Assembly: GCF_002192415.1 (NCBI RefSeq) | Contig: NZ_CP021780.1 | Coordinates: 744,001-808,000 of the forward strand | Source: Paenibacillus donghaensis | GTDB lineage: Bacteria; Bacillota; Bacilli; Paenibacillales; Paenibacillaceae | Length of the DNA stretch: 64,000 nt | Reading direction: 5' to 3' | Shown: piece by piece, positions 23,454-32,652 of the stretch | Layout: each line of letters starts with the position of its first letter | Position numbering within the stretch: position 1 is the first letter of the stretch | The notes under the pieces: model-generated | The model's database searches: none | Told to the model about the DNA's origin: nothing | Seen by the model: only the letters and a program-made list of their open reading frames with translations | Position numbers and translations under genes: made by a program

Positions 23454-23467
23454 TGAAAGCGCTTTGA
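23454..23467 (+). promoter_or_regulatory. Catabolite-responsive element (cre) for mtl operon
   Basis: TGAAAGCGCTTTGA matches the CcpA consensus at all but one of the constrained positions. It lies 86 bp before the mtlA ATG, consistent with glucose repression of mannitol use. Confidence 0.65.
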
Positions 23468-23552
23468 TTAAGATGTGTGCATAGGGGATGAACCAGCAGT
23501 CACACGAGACTGCGCAGCCATCCCGTTCAATTCATAAAGGGGGCATTTAACA

Positions 23553-25016
23553 ATGGCCACAACGAAAATCCAAACAAATTCATCCGCCGGTGTGCGGATA
23601 AAGGTACAGCAGGTCGGCCGCATGCTGAGCGGAATGGTGATGCCGAATATCGGGGCATTTATCGCTTGGGGGTTAATAACTGCATTATTTATTCCAACAG
23701 GCTGGCTACCCAATAAAGATCTGGCAACTTTGGTTGATCCAATGATCAAATTCCTGCTGCCGCTCTTAATTGGTTATACAGGCGGTCAAATGGTTCATGG
23801 CAAACGCGGTGGAGTCATTGGTGCGGTAGCGAGCATGGGTGTCATTGTAGGAGCAGACATTCCGATGTTCCTAGGCGCGATGATTGTCGGCCCGCTCGCC
23901 GGTTGGGTGCTGAAGCAGTTCGACCGTTGGGTGGAAGGCAAGATCAAAGCCGGTTTCGAAATGCTTGTGAACAACTTCTCGCTGGGCATCATCGGCGGAC
24001 TACTGACACTGGGTGCTTTTAAAGGAATCGGTCCATTAGTTGAGGGATTGACCAGCATCCTCGCGGACGGTGTACAGTTCCTGGTCAACCATAGCCTGCT
24101 GCCGCTCGTCAACCTTATTATTGAGCCAGGCAAAATCCTCTTCCTGAACAACGCGATCAACCACGGAATCCTTAGCCCGATCGCTGCAGAGGAATCAGCC
24201 AGAATCGGCAAATCCGTTCTGTTCATGCTGGAATCGAACCCTGGCCCGGGGCTGGGCCTTCTGCTGGCGTACTGGCTGTTCGGACGCGGCTCTGCGAAGT
24301 CTTCCGCTCCCGGTGCAGTTATCATTCACTTCCTGGGCGGGATTCATGAGATTTACTTCCCGTACATTCTGATGAATCCCCGTCTGATCCTGGCCGTTAT
24401 CGGCGGTGGCGTCTCCGGAACGTTCACCTTCCAGCTGATGGGTGCAGGTCTTACCGCCTCGCCTTCGCCGGGCAGTATCTTTGCCTACATTGCTATGACA
24501 CCCAAAGGTGAATTCCTGCCCATGTTTGCCGGTGTGGCCGTAGCAACCATCGTATCGTTCTTGCTGGCAGCGGTGCTGCTGAAGACCACCCGAAGCAACG
24601 GTGAGGATGATATCGAACTGGAAGAAGCAGCAGCCAGAGTCAAGGATATGAAATCAGCGGGAACTACCGCTGGAACTGTCGGAACTGCAACAGGCGCCAA
24701 TCTGACGGGTACCGTCAACAACGCCAATGTACGCAACAAGAGTGATGTGAACAAAATCGTCTTCGCCTGCGATGCCGGAATGGGTTCCAGTGCGATGGGG
24801 GCTTCGGTGCTGCGTAAGAAGCTGCAGACCGCCGGTGTGAATGTTACCGTCGTCAACTCGGCAGTCAGCGAGATTCCGAGCGATGCCGATATCGTCATCA
24901 CCCAGAAAACATTGACCGAGCGGGCCATTGCCAGCAGCCCGAAGGCTGAGCATATCTCCATCGATAATTTCCTGAAGAGTCCGAGATACGATGAGCTGGT
25001 AGAACGGTTGAAATAG
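23553..25016 (+). CDS. mtlA: Mannitol-specific PTS enzyme IICB
   Basis: A 487-residue protein. The IIC membrane domain (about 15-345) includes GRMLSGMVMPNIGAFIAWG, NNFSLGIIGG, NHGILSPIA and LGGIHEIYFPYILMNP, as in MtlA. A Thr/Ala/Asn-rich linker follows, then the IIB domain (about 390-487) with the phosphocysteine loop VFACDAGMGSSAMG (Cys406). The IIA domain is a separate gene (mtlF) downstream. It imports and phosphorylates mannitol to mannitol-1-phosphate. It is first of mtlA-R-F-D, under a candidate MtlR site and a cre site. Confidence 0.93.
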   Translation: MATTKIQTNSSAGVRIKVQQVGRMLSGMVMPNIGAFIAWGLITALFIPTGWLPNKDLATLVDPMIKFLLPLLIGYTGGQMVHGKRGGVIGAVASMGVIVGADIPMFLGAMIVGPLAGWVLKQFDRWVEGKIKAGFEMLVNNFSLGIIGGLLTLGAFKGIGPLVEGLTSILADGVQFLVNHSLLPLVNLIIEPGKILFLNNAINHGILSPIAAEESARIGKSVLFMLESNPGPGLGLLLAYWLFGRGSAKSSAPGAVIIHFLGGIHEIYFPYILMNPRLILAVIGGGVSGTFTFQLMGAGLTASPSPGSIFAYIAMTPKGEFLPMFAGVAVATIVSFLLAAVLLKTTRSNGEDDIELEEAAARVKDMKSAGTTAGTVGTATGANLTGTVNNANVRNKSDVNKIVFACDAGMGSSAMGASVLRKKLQTAGVNVTVVNSAVSEIPSDADIVITQKTLTERAIASSPKAEHISIDNFLKSPRYDELVERLK

Positions 25017-25071
25017 TTTCAATCCGTGCACCATAACATAGAGAGTAATAGGTTCAACAAAAAAAAGCAGA

Positions 25072-25100
25072 CGAACGCTGGCCACAGGCGCCAGCGTTCG
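25072..25100. promoter_or_regulatory. Hairpin between mtlA and mtlR
   Basis: CGAACGCTGG and CCAGCGTTCG form a perfect 10-bp stem with a 9-nt loop, directly after a run of As. On the plus strand no U-run follows, so it probably acts on mRNA stability or processing between mtlA and mtlR. On the minus strand it has the form of a terminator. Confidence 0.5.
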
Positions 25101-25127
25101 CTCCAGTTAAGGCGAGGGTTCCCCACT

Positions 25128-27191
25128 ATGAGGAAAATAACCGCCAGGCAGCGCCGCATGATTGAGCTTCTTATCGGCGTAAGCGAAGGGAATACGGCTG
25201 CTGAAATTGCAGCAGCTACCGGTGTGAGCGTGAGAACCGTCCACCGGGAGATGGAGGATATTGAGCTTGTCCTGCGCGGTTACGGACTGGATCTGATCCG
25301 CAAGTCAGGCAAGGGCATTCAGGTAAGCGGTCCGGAAGCCGGTATGGAGAAGCTGCGAATGGCACTCAGGGATGAGAAGCCGGCAGACTATTCCGGCGAG
25401 GACCGCAAGGTGTATGAGCTGTGCCTGCTGCTGGAAGCGGAAGAACCAGTCAAGCTGTTCGCACTGGCCCATTCGCTGAAGGTTACTGTAGCCACGATTA
25501 GCTATGACCTGGATGAACTGGAGCCTTGGGTCAAGAAATTCGGCCTTCTGCTGGTGCGCAGGCGGGGGTATGGGGTGGAGATTAACGGCAGCGAAATTGA
25601 CAAACGCCGCGCGCTTGGCCGCTTGGCCGCCGAGCATCTTGATCAGTCCGATCTGGTCGGTCATGCCCAGCTTAATGAGGGCAGACCTGTATTCAAAATG
25701 CTGCTCTCCACTGTAGGTCAGGGCAACCTGATGCATGTGGAGAACACGCTGTGGGATATGGACTGGAGCTGGATCGCGGAGCTGCCGGAGATTGTCTACA
25801 TGGAGTTGCTGCTGGGTCTTTCAGTAACGGTCAGGCGTCTGGAGCTCGGCAGACTGATCGGCAGCTCCGAAGAGCACGGCTATCCGCTGCTCTCCGACCA
25901 CCGCAATATTGCCGGGGCGGAGCAGCTTGTCCAGCGGCTGGCAGACACGCTCACCATAGAATTCCCCAGGAACGAAATGTTGTATATTGCCGGTCTGTTT
26001 GACCGGGTGCAGGATTCATTCTCCACCGCGGGCTACGCCTACGGCGATATGGAGCTGATGGAAATTGTCTACCGCTTGACGGATAACGTGATGAGACGCA
26101 CAGGCATTTCTTTTCAGAGTGACCGTACCCTGCGTGAAGGGCTGCTGGAGCATATCGATCCTGCGCTCAAACGCATCCGGGAAGGGACGCGGATTCGCAA
26201 TCCCTTGCTTGGACCCATCCGCAGGGATTTCGAGTATCTGTTCGAGGTGGTCCGCTCCTCGGTGGAGGAGCTGGAGCTTACACCGCGCATACCGGATGAG
26301 GAGATTGGTTTCCTGGTGATGCATTTTGGAGCGTCGATGGAACGGCTGAACCAGCTGAGACGCAGTGTCCGGGCGATTCTGGTCTGCGCCAGCGGACTCA
26401 GCTCCTCACGGCTGCTGGCCACAAGGCTCAGCAAGGAAATGCCGCAGATCGAAATTCTGCGCAGCATCTCCTGGTATGAAGCAGCCCGCCTGCCAGAGGA
26501 AGAATATGATCTGATGATTTCTACCATCGATCTGCCGCTTCCGAAGGATCGTTACATTAAGATCAGTCCGCTGCTGACCGCGGAAGAAATCGAGCAATTG
26601 CTCAGCTTTGTCCAGAATACGACGCTTAAGAACCGTGTTCCCCGCACCTCTGAGGAGACTGCATCCCCGCAGCGCGAAGAAGGGGCATTGGAGCGCCTGC
26701 AGAGCCATAAGGCCATTCTTGAGGTCATGGTAGGCCTGCTTAAGCGCTTCCGCTTCCATCCGCTGGACAACAGCGGAATGAGTCTTGCCGCAACCTTGTC
26801 GGGCATGCTGGATAAGCTTGACGGCGACGTTGTGGAGGATCATGGAATCGTGCTGGACCGGCTGCTGGAGCGTGAGCGGATGGCGAGCCAGGTCATTCCG
26901 GATACAGCGCTGGCGCTGTTCCATAGCAGAAGCAGCCATATTCTGAAGTCCTCCCTGACACTATACCGACTGGACCAGCCAGTGGTTCTGGAAGGGGAGA
27001 CGGAGGTCCGGGTCATTCTGCTGATGCTGGCGCCGCGCAAGCTCTCCAAAGAAAGTCTGGAAGTACTCAGCGAGATCAGTGCGCTGCTGCTCAATTCGGA
27101 GCTGGTTCAGCTGCTGGAGGAACGGACGGAAGCGGAGATACGTGCGTATCTGTCCGCAGAGCTGCTGCGTTTTTTTCAGAATAAAATATGA
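25128..27191 (+). CDS. mtlR: Mannitol operon activator (PRD/BglG-type)
   Basis: A 687-residue multidomain regulator. It has an N-terminal HTH (GNTAAEIAAATGVSVRTVHRE), a second HTH region, two PRD domains with conserved His (including LLEHIDPALKRI and FLVMHFGASMERL), a Gat-type IIB-like domain (ILVCASGLSSSRLLATRL) and a C-terminal IIA-Mtl-like domain. This is the MtlR layout in which PTS phosphorylation controls DNA binding. ATG 25128 is preceded by AAGGCGAGG; the in-frame region before it is not conserved-looking. Its place inside the operon between mtlA and mtlF is common in Bacillales. Confidence 0.9.
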   Translation: MRKITARQRRMIELLIGVSEGNTAAEIAAATGVSVRTVHREMEDIELVLRGYGLDLIRKSGKGIQVSGPEAGMEKLRMALRDEKPADYSGEDRKVYELCLLLEAEEPVKLFALAHSLKVTVATISYDLDELEPWVKKFGLLLVRRRGYGVEINGSEIDKRRALGRLAAEHLDQSDLVGHAQLNEGRPVFKMLLSTVGQGNLMHVENTLWDMDWSWIAELPEIVYMELLLGLSVTVRRLELGRLIGSSEEHGYPLLSDHRNIAGAEQLVQRLADTLTIEFPRNEMLYIAGLFDRVQDSFSTAGYAYGDMELMEIVYRLTDNVMRRTGISFQSDRTLREGLLEHIDPALKRIREGTRIRNPLLGPIRRDFEYLFEVVRSSVEELELTPRIPDEEIGFLVMHFGASMERLNQLRRSVRAILVCASGLSSSRLLATRLSKEMPQIEILRSISWYEAARLPEEEYDLMISTIDLPLPKDRYIKISPLLTAEEIEQLLSFVQNTTLKNRVPRTSEETASPQREEGALERLQSHKAILEVMVGLLKRFRFHPLDNSGMSLAATLSGMLDKLDGDVVEDHGIVLDRLLERERMASQVIPDTALALFHSRSSHILKSSLTLYRLDQPVVLEGETEVRVILLMLAPRKLSKESLEVLSEISALLLNSELVQLLEERTEAEIRAYLSAELLRFFQNKI

Positions 27192-27207
27192 AAGCGAGAG
27201 ATCCCTT

Positions 27208-27639
27208 ATGAATATATTGTCAGAAAACAAAGTGATTATGCATGGAGCAGCCGCAGATAAAACAGAAGCCATCAAGATGGCTGGAAGATTGCTGGTGGAT
27301 GCCGGACATGTGACGGATGAATATGTGCCCAAGATGCTGGAGCGTGAAGAGGTAGTCTCCACTTATATGGGCGGCGGACTGGCCATTCCGCACGGAACCA
27401 AGGAAGCGAGACCTTTCATCAAATCCACCGGCATGTCGATCATCCGTTTCCCGGATGGGGTGGACTTTGGCGGCGACGAGCCTGCTTTTGTCGTCATTGG
27501 CATTGCGGCTGCCGGAGACGGGCACATGGAGGTGCTGACGAATGTGGCGATGATCTTCTCGGAGGACGACGCGATTGAGCGGGTGATGAATGCGGCGACT
27601 CCAGCCGAGGTCATGGCTATCTTCGAAGGAGGGCTGTGA
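27208..27639 (+). CDS. mtlF: Mannitol-specific PTS enzyme IIA
   Basis: A 143-residue IIA-Mtl domain. The phosphorylated His is in GGGLAIPHGTKEAR. It carries phosphate from HPr to the IIB domain of MtlA. The start is 16 bp after mtlR. The stop overlaps a possible GTG of mtlD. Confidence 0.92.
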   Translation: MNILSENKVIMHGAAADKTEAIKMAGRLLVDAGHVTDEYVPKMLEREEVVSTYMGGGLAIPHGTKEARPFIKSTGMSIIRFPDGVDFGGDEPAFVVIGIAAAGDGHMEVLTNVAMIFSEDDAIERVMNAATPAEVMAIFEGGL

Positions 27640-27641
27640 GC

Positions 27642-28805
27642 ATGAAAGCCGTCCATTTCGGAGCAGGCAATATCGGCAGAGGGTTTATCGGACTGCTGCT
27701 GTCGCGTTCAGGGTATGAGGTCTGTTTCGTCGATGTGAATGAGGCGGTGGTGGCCGAGCTGAAGCGGCGCGGAGAATATCCGGTGACACTGGCAAGCGGA
27801 AGCCAGGAGACCGTAGTTGTCCACAATGTAACAGCGCTCAGCAGTGTAACGGAAGCGGATCAAGTGGCCACAGCGATTGCAGAGGCCGACCTGGTCACAA
27901 CGGCGGTCGGGGTATCCGTGCTGAAGCATATCGCGGCTGTGCTGGCGGAAGGCATCAAGCGGCGGCTGGCCGTGACTTCGGCACCGCTGCATGTGATCGC
28001 CTGCGAGAACGCCATTGGCGGCAGCTCCCAGCTAAAAGAACTGGTATATGGCCAGCTTGATCAGGCTTTGCACAGCCAGGCTGACGAAACCGTAGCGTTC
28101 CCGGATGCCGCAGTGGACCGGATTGTGCCGCTGCAGCAGCATGAGGATATTCTGAAGGTAGTGGTAGAGCCTTTTTATGAGTGGGCTGTGGACGGGTCGC
28201 GGATGCTGCCCGGCTATCAGCCGGTCGAGGGTGTGCATTATGTGGATGATCTGGAGCCGTACATTGAACGCAAGCTGTTCACGGTTAATACTGGCCACTG
28301 CTCCGCCGCCTATCTTGGGTATCTGCACGGCTGCAACACGATTCAGCAGGTAATGGAGAATGAGCAGCTGACTGCACAGGTTCGTGAAGTATTGGAGGAG
28401 ACCGGGGCGATGCTGGTGCGCAAGCACGGGTTCGATCAGGCAACACATCAACAATATATCAGCACCATATTGGAGCGTTTCGGCAATCCGGCGCTGACCG
28501 ATGAAGTGTCCCGTGTCGGCCGTTCGCCCATCCGTAAGCTGTCGCCGAATGACCGGCTGGTGTCACCTGCGCTGCAGGCTTATGAAGCCGGACTAGGGTA
28601 TACCGCGCTTGCGCGTTCAATGGCCGCAGCGCTGCTGTTTGAGTCAGCGGATGATCCCGAGGCCGCTGAGCTGGCGGCTTCTATCAGGGACATCGACGTG
28701 GCCGCGGCGCTCACGAAGGTTAGCGGAATCGCAGCGGAGCATCCGGTGCACCAGGCGGTGATGGCGGAATACGCCAAGCTGAAGCAGCAGCCGTCCCAAG
28801 TATAA
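27642..28805 (+). CDS. mtlD: Mannitol-1-phosphate 5-dehydrogenase
   Basis: A 387-residue NAD-dependent dehydrogenase. The N-terminal KAVHFGAGNIGRGFIGLLL is the Rossmann dinucleotide loop of MtlD. The catalytic Lys helix region is KLFTVNTGHCSAAYLGYLHG. It oxidises mannitol-1-phosphate to fructose-6-phosphate. ATG 27642 fits AAGGAGGG at 27626-27633 (8 nt) better than GTG 27636. It is the last gene of the operon; a type B element starts 7 bp after its stop. Confidence 0.92.
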   Translation: MKAVHFGAGNIGRGFIGLLLSRSGYEVCFVDVNEAVVAELKRRGEYPVTLASGSQETVVVHNVTALSSVTEADQVATAIAEADLVTTAVGVSVLKHIAAVLAEGIKRRLAVTSAPLHVIACENAIGGSSQLKELVYGQLDQALHSQADETVAFPDAAVDRIVPLQQHEDILKVVVEPFYEWAVDGSRMLPGYQPVEGVHYVDDLEPYIERKLFTVNTGHCSAAYLGYLHGCNTIQQVMENEQLTAQVREVLEETGAMLVRKHGFDQATHQQYISTILERFGNPALTDEVSRVGRSPIRKLSPNDRLVSPALQAYEAGLGYTALARSMAAALLFESADDPEAAELAASIRDIDVAAALTKVSGIAAEHPVHQAVMAEYAKLKQQPSQV

Positions 28806-28812
28806 AATTAAA

Positions 28813-29121
28813 GTTACTGCTTAGGACTCCTCAGGCTGTAATCAGCAAAGACTTAGCTTCTGGAACGCCACATCCGTCCAGCCGCCGAATTAGTTGCGAA
28901 TCTGCATCTATTTAGCCGATTTTTTCCGTTTTAGAGCAAATAAGTGCGAAAACGCATCTAATTTTGGATTTGGAGCGCTAGAGAATCGATTTACGCGTAA
29001 ATAGTTGCAGATACGCACTTATTTGCCCGTAACAGGAGTTTTCACTGAAATTAGATGCAGTTTCGCATCTAATTTCTCTGAGTGCAGCACTCTACACCCC
29101 CAGTAGGACCTAAGTAGTAAC
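28813..29121. mobile_element. Type B MITE-like element, copy B2
   Basis: A 309-bp element with ends GTTACTGCTTAGGAC and GGACCTAAGTAGTAAC. It carries four hairpin motifs of about 26 bp: AATTAGTTGCGAATCTGCAT, AAATAAGTGCGAAAACGCAT, AAATAGTTGCAGATACGCAC and AATTAGATGCAGTTTCGCAT, each continued by CTAAT/TTATT. It has no coding capacity. A target duplication is not clear. Confidence 0.75.
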
Positions 29122-29143
29122 AGTATAAATAGGCAATTGGAAA

Positions 29144-29182
29144 AAGAACCGCAGAGGCATACTACCCTTGCGGTTCTTTTTT
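29144..29182. terminator. Bidirectional terminator
   Basis: AAGAACCGCA and TGCGGTTCTT enclose a 15-nt loop. A T-run follows on the plus strand and an A-run precedes it. It would end the mtl transcript after the type B element. Confidence 0.7.
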
Positions 29183-29191
29183 GTTCTCTTG

Positions 29192-29390
29192 GGCATTCCG
29201 CAGGAACAGCTCGCCCTTGCCCTTAAGGTCTTGCGCATTCCGCAGGAACAGCCCGCCTTTGCCCTTAAGGTCTTGCGCATTCCGTAGGAACAGCCCGCCC
29301 TTGCCCTTAAGGTCTTGCGCATTCCGCAGGAACAGCCCGCCTTTGCCCTTAAGGTCTTGCGCATTCCGCAGGAATAGCTCCGCCTTTGAC
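29192..29390. repeat. 45-bp tandem repeat, about four and a half copies
   Basis: Units of GGTCTTGCGCATTCCGCAGG followed by AACAGCCCGCCTTTGCCCTTAA repeat with few changes. Read on the minus strand they encode (LFLRNAQDLKGKGG + one residue)n in an open frame of up to 94 codons (29162-29446). There is no ribosome binding site or good start codon, and 45 is a multiple of three, so the open frame may be incidental. Confidence 0.8.
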
Positions 29391-29422
29391 ATTTGCCCCG
29401 GCCGTGCATTCCGGAAGGGATA

Positions 29423-29596
29423 GCGGCCAGTCCCAGCGGCGTTCAAGCGGTCCCGCAGGGATAAGCGATCTTCGCACCCACCTGTCTAATCACCGTGCCG
29501 CCAGACTCCTTCGCCAAACTTGCGGGAGTCCAGAGGGTGCAACCCTTTGGGGCCCTCCCTTGGAAGGGAGGGTTTGGGAGGGATCGATCAGATCGA
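29423..29596. other. Intergenic spacer
   Basis: No gene recognised. It contains GGGAGGGTTTGGGAGGGATC and a GATCGATCAGATCGATCAG repeat just after the M42 peptidase gene end. Confidence 0.35.
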
Positions 29597-30670
29597 TCAG
29601 CTATTCTCAATAATCGTCTCAAGCGTAGTACGGTCCAGACCCTCTACCAGCTTGATCAGCAGCTCCTTGGCAGCGGCATAATCATCGCTGTGAATGATGG
29701 AGGAGGCGGTGTGGATATAACGGGAGCAGATGCCGATAACGGTGGACGGAACACCGATTCCGCTGACATGCACCTGGCCGGCATCCGTGCCGCCCTGGGA
29801 GACGAAATATTGCGTCTTGATCTTATGGGTCTGTGCGGTATCCTGCACATATTCAATCAATCCGCGGTGGGTAACCATGGTCGGGTCATAGATACGCAGC
29901 AGCGCCCCCTGGCCCAACTGGCCGAACGCCTGACGGTCGCCAGTCATGTCGGCTGCCGCGCTCGCATCCAGTCCGAAGAAAATATCGGGGTTCAGCAGGT
30001 TGGCCGCAGTGCGCGCACCGCGCAGGCCCACTTCCTCCTGGACAGTTGCTCCGGCGAAGACGGTATTGGGCAGCTTTTTGCCGTGCAGCGCCTGCATCAG
30101 CTCAATCGCCAGCCCTACACCATAACGGTTGTCCCAGGCCTTGGCCATAATCTTCTTGGGATTGGCCAGCGGGGTGAACGGGCAGACCGGCAGGATCTGC
30201 TGCCCCGGAGCAACGCCGAAGCTCTCGGCTTCCTCCCGGCTGTCGGCACCGATGTCGATGTACATTTTGCGGATATCGCCGGCTTGCTTACGTTCATCAT
30301 CGCTCAATAAGTGGATCGGCATGCTGCCGACCACACCGTTCAGCTTGCCTTGGGGCGTGATCACCTCCACCCGCTGCGAGCTGACGGCAGAAGACAACCA
30401 GCCGCCCAGCGTCTGGAAGCGGATCATGCCTTTGTCCGTGATGCCGGTAACCATAAAGCCTACCTCGTCAAAATGTCCGGCGACCATAATCTTGGGGCCG
30501 TTCTCTTCACCGCGCAGCACACCAAACAAGCTGCCCAGACGATCCTGCAGAAATTCGTCCGTATAAGGTGACATAGCCTCCTTGACATAAGCGCGCAGTT
30601 CGCGCTCATAGCCCGGGGCTGAGGGGAATTCAGTTAATGTTTTGAACAAATCAAGGGTTTCCTGGTTCAT
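29597..30670 (-). CDS. M42-family metallopeptidase
   Basis: A 357-residue M42 aminopeptidase/endoglucanase-like protein. Metal and catalytic motifs appear in order: [28 protein letters not shown] (Glu-Glu), FGLDAS and a C-terminal [11 protein letters not shown]. Family members are cytoplasmic, dodecameric, dinuclear Zn/Co aminopeptidases that trim peptides; 'endoglucanase M' is an older misnomer. Full length, single gene. Confidence 0.88.
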   Translation of the reverse strand: MNQETLDLFKTLTEFPSAPGYERELRAYVKEAMSPYTDEFLQDRLGSLFGVLRGEENGPKIMVAGHFDEVGFMVTGITDKGMIRFQTLGGWLSSAVSSQRVEVITPQGKLNGVVGSMPIHLLSDDERKQAGDIRKMYIDIGADSREEAESFGVAPGQQILPVCPFTPLANPKKIMAKAWDNRYGVGLAIELMQALHGKKLPNTVFAGATVQEEVGLRGARTAANLLNPDIFFGLDASAAADMTGDRQAFGQLGQGALLRIYDPTMVTHRGLIEYVQDTAQTHKIKTQYFVSQGGTDAGQVHVSGIGVPSTVIGICSRYIHTASSIIHSDDYAAAKELLIKLVEGLDRTTLETIIENS

Positions 30671-30816
30671 GATTATATCGCTCCTTTACTTCTATATAGT
30701 ATGAACAAAGTGACCGCGATTGTCCACGTCAGGAAGAGCGGAACCGGGCAGAGGCCGCCGGAATAAGCTGTAGGAGAGACTCCGCTGCCAGGAGTCCGTG
30801 AAAGGAAGCGAAGTAG

Positions 30817-30984
30817 ATGAGGGTAGGTAGCATGCCCCAATACAGGAGGCCGACCAAGCTTACCAAGGTTATTCCTGCGGCGGCGATCCGCAGACGGTAC
30901 CGCAGGCAACGGGCTGAACAGGAAGCAATACTCATTCTGATCCTGTTTCTGCTGCTGATTGTGGTGCTGCTGTATTTTTCCTGA
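30817..30984 (+). CDS. Possible small membrane protein
   Basis: A 55-codon frame (or 50 codons from ATG 30832). A basic N-terminus (RRPTKLTKV...RRRYRRQRAEQE) is followed by a C-terminal hydrophobic helix AILILILFLLLIVVLLYFS, a tail-anchored layout. AAAGGAAG lies 8-10 nt before ATG 30817. It sits just upstream of the spoVA genes. Longer minus-strand frames overlap it but lack ribosome binding sites. Not recognised; moderate doubt. Confidence 0.4.
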   Translation: MRVGSMPQYRRPTKLTKVIPAAAIRRRYRRQRAEQEAILILILFLLLIVVLLYFS

Positions 30985-31010
30985 ACCGGCATGACATAAC
31001 GGAGGGGGAT

Positions 31011-31082
31011 ATGGCGAACACTAAGGACAAACTTCTAGGCGAAGCAGAACCATGGGCAAGGCCAACAAGTTCCTTTAGATGA
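31011..31082 (+). CDS. Possible 23-residue leader ORF before spoVAC
   Basis: An ATG two bases after a strong GGAGGGGG opens 23 codons (starting MANTKDKLLGEAEPW) ending at TGA 31080. The close spacing makes translation uncertain. An inverted repeat TAGGCGAAG (31036-31044) / CTTCGCCTA (31092-31100) spans its second half and ends 5 bp before the spoVAC ribosome binding site, so it could affect spoVAC translation. Confidence 0.3.
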   Translation: MANTKDKLLGEAEPWARPTSSFR

Positions 31083-31120
31083 ACCATATCCCTTCGCCTA
31101 ATTTCAGGAGGTGTCTTCTT

Positions 31121-31621
31121 TTGCCGGCCAAAACCAGGAAGTCCGGTGTCAAGCTGCGGCTTGACACCATGACTCCGCAAGATTATGAGAAATTGTCCAA
31201 GCCTTACGTGCCGAATCGTCCTGTACTTAAGAATTGTCTGCGGGCATTCCTGTCGGGGGGACTGATCTGCTTAATTGGACAAGGAATCCAGGAGGTGTTC
31301 ATGGCGTATTTCGACATGACTTCCAAGGAAGCTGCAAGCCCGACTGTGGCGGTATTAATTATTATTTCTGTTATTCTGACCAGCTTTGGCGTATACGACA
31401 AGCTGTCGCAGTGGTGCGGTGCGGGCACCGCTGTCCCTATTACGGGTTTCGCCAACAGCATGTGTTCCGCGGCTCTGGAGCACCGGGCCGAAGGGCTTGT
31501 GCTCGGTGTCGGCGCCAACATGTTCAAGCTGGCCGGCTCCGTCATTGTGTTCGGGGTGGTGGCGGCTTTTATAGTAGGCGTTGTTTATGCCTTCTTGGGA
31601 CTGGGAGGTGGACATTTATGA
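31121..31621 (+). CDS. spoVAC: Stage V sporulation protein AC
   Basis: A 166-residue membrane protein with about four helices and the SpoVAC pattern (LIGQGIQEVFMAYFDMTSKE, GAGTAVPITGFANSMCSAALEHR). It is part of the channel that moves dipicolinic acid into the forespore and out during germination. The TTG start at 31121 was chosen because AGGAGGTG ends 7 nt before it. It overlaps spoVAD by four bases (ATGA). Confidence 0.93.
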   Translation: MPAKTRKSGVKLRLDTMTPQDYEKLSKPYVPNRPVLKNCLRAFLSGGLICLIGQGIQEVFMAYFDMTSKEAASPTVAVLIIISVILTSFGVYDKLSQWCGAGTAVPITGFANSMCSAALEHRAEGLVLGVGANMFKLAGSVIVFGVVAAFIVGVVYAFLGLGGGHL

Positions 31622-32652
31622 AGCAGCTAGGTAAGCAAAGCTGGGAGTTTACGACACGTCCGGTCATTCTGGGCGCTTCCGCCGTAGTCGGGCCTGAAGA
31701 AGGCGAGGGGCCGCTGGCCTCTGACTTTGATTTCATTTACGACTCGCTGGAGATGGGCGAGAAGACCTGGGAGAAGGCCGAACGGGCCTTATTCGAGAAA
31801 GCCTCCAAGCTGGCTTTGATGAACGCCGATCTGGAGCAGGACAAGCTGGAGTTTTTTGTGGGCGGCGATTTGATGAACCAGATCATCAGCAGCTCGTTCG
31901 CCGCCCGTAAGCTGGGTGTGCCATACCTGGGCGTATTCGGCGCCTGCTCTACCTCAATGGAGAGTCTGGCGATTGCCTCGATGATTGTTGATTCCGGCGG
32001 TAGCAAATATGTGCTCGCAGGAACCTCCAGCCACAACTGTACGGTGGAGAAGCAGTTCCGGTATCCAACGGAATATGGCTCGCAGAAGCCGCCGACCGCA
32101 CAATATACTGTAACGGGCTCCGGCTGCGCTGTGGTTGGCGTGAATGATGGCTCGGGCAAGCACCCGTATATGCTAACGGCAACACTGGGCAAAATTATGG
32201 ATTTGGGTCTCACCGATCCTTTTAATATGGGGGCAGCGATGGCTCCGGCTGCGGCAGACACCCTAACTGCCCACTTCCGAGATACCGGACTTACCCCGAG
32301 CCATTATGATCTGATCGTTACCGGTGATCTGGCTACTGTGGGGCTGCCGATTGCCCAGACTTTGCTGGCTGAAGGCGGGATTCCTATGGAAGAGACGGTG
32401 TTCAAGGACTGCGGGAACATGATCTACAATATGGACAAGCAGAAATATGTCATCGCAGGTGGAAGTGGGTGCGGCTGCTCGGCAACAGTCACCTACGGGC
32501 ATATCCTGAAGCGGATGCGAAAAGGGGAACTGAAGCGGGTACTCGTCGTGGCTACAGGTGCGCTGCTCTCGCCTCTGTCCTATCAGCAAGGGGAGAGCAT
32601 CCCTTGTGTCGCTCATGCGGTAGCGCTCGAATTTGGAGGTGAAACAAGATGA
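31618..32652 (+). CDS. spoVAD: Stage V sporulation protein AD
   Basis: A 344-residue thiolase-fold protein of the SpoVA dipicolinic acid channel ([42 protein letters not shown]). Related to ketoacyl synthases, but the role is to bind dipicolinate at the spore inner membrane. It starts inside the spoVAC stop and overlaps spoVAE by four bases, giving tight translational coupling. Confidence 0.94.
   Translation: MKQLGKQSWEFTTRPVILGASAVVGPEEGEGPLASDFDFIYDSLEMGEKTWEKAERALFEKASKLALMNADLEQDKLEFFVGGDLMNQIISSSFAARKLGVPYLGVFGACSTSMESLAIASMIVDSGGSKYVLAGTSSHNCTVEKQFRYPTEYGSQKPPTAQYTVTGSGCAVVGVNDGSGKHPYMLTATLGKIMDLGLTDPFNMGAAMAPAAADTLTAHFRDTGLTPSHYDLIVTGDLATVGLPIAQTLLAEGGIPMEETVFKDCGNMIYNMDKQKYVIAGGSGCGCSATVTYGHILKRMRKGELKRVLVVATGALLSPLSYQQGESIPCVAHAVALEFGGETR

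Noticed and set aside
25072-25100. Terminator ending the mtlA transcript
   Set aside because: No U-run follows on the plus strand, and mtlR, mtlF and mtlD continue downstream without a new promoter that I could see.
28813-29121. CRISPR or attI-like array from the repeated hairpins
   Set aside because: The four hairpins differ in sequence, are unevenly spaced and are enclosed by terminal inverted repeats, which fits a single mobile unit.
29181-29423. Plus-strand protein from the 45-bp repeat
   Set aside because: Pro/Arg/Ser repeats with no start signal; it is the complement of the better minus-strand frame.
30673-30992. Minus-strand hydrophobic small proteins upstream of the M42 peptidase
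   Set aside because: Two overlapping minus frames exist but neither has a ribosome binding site; the plus-strand 55-codon frame has one and a clean tail-anchor helix.
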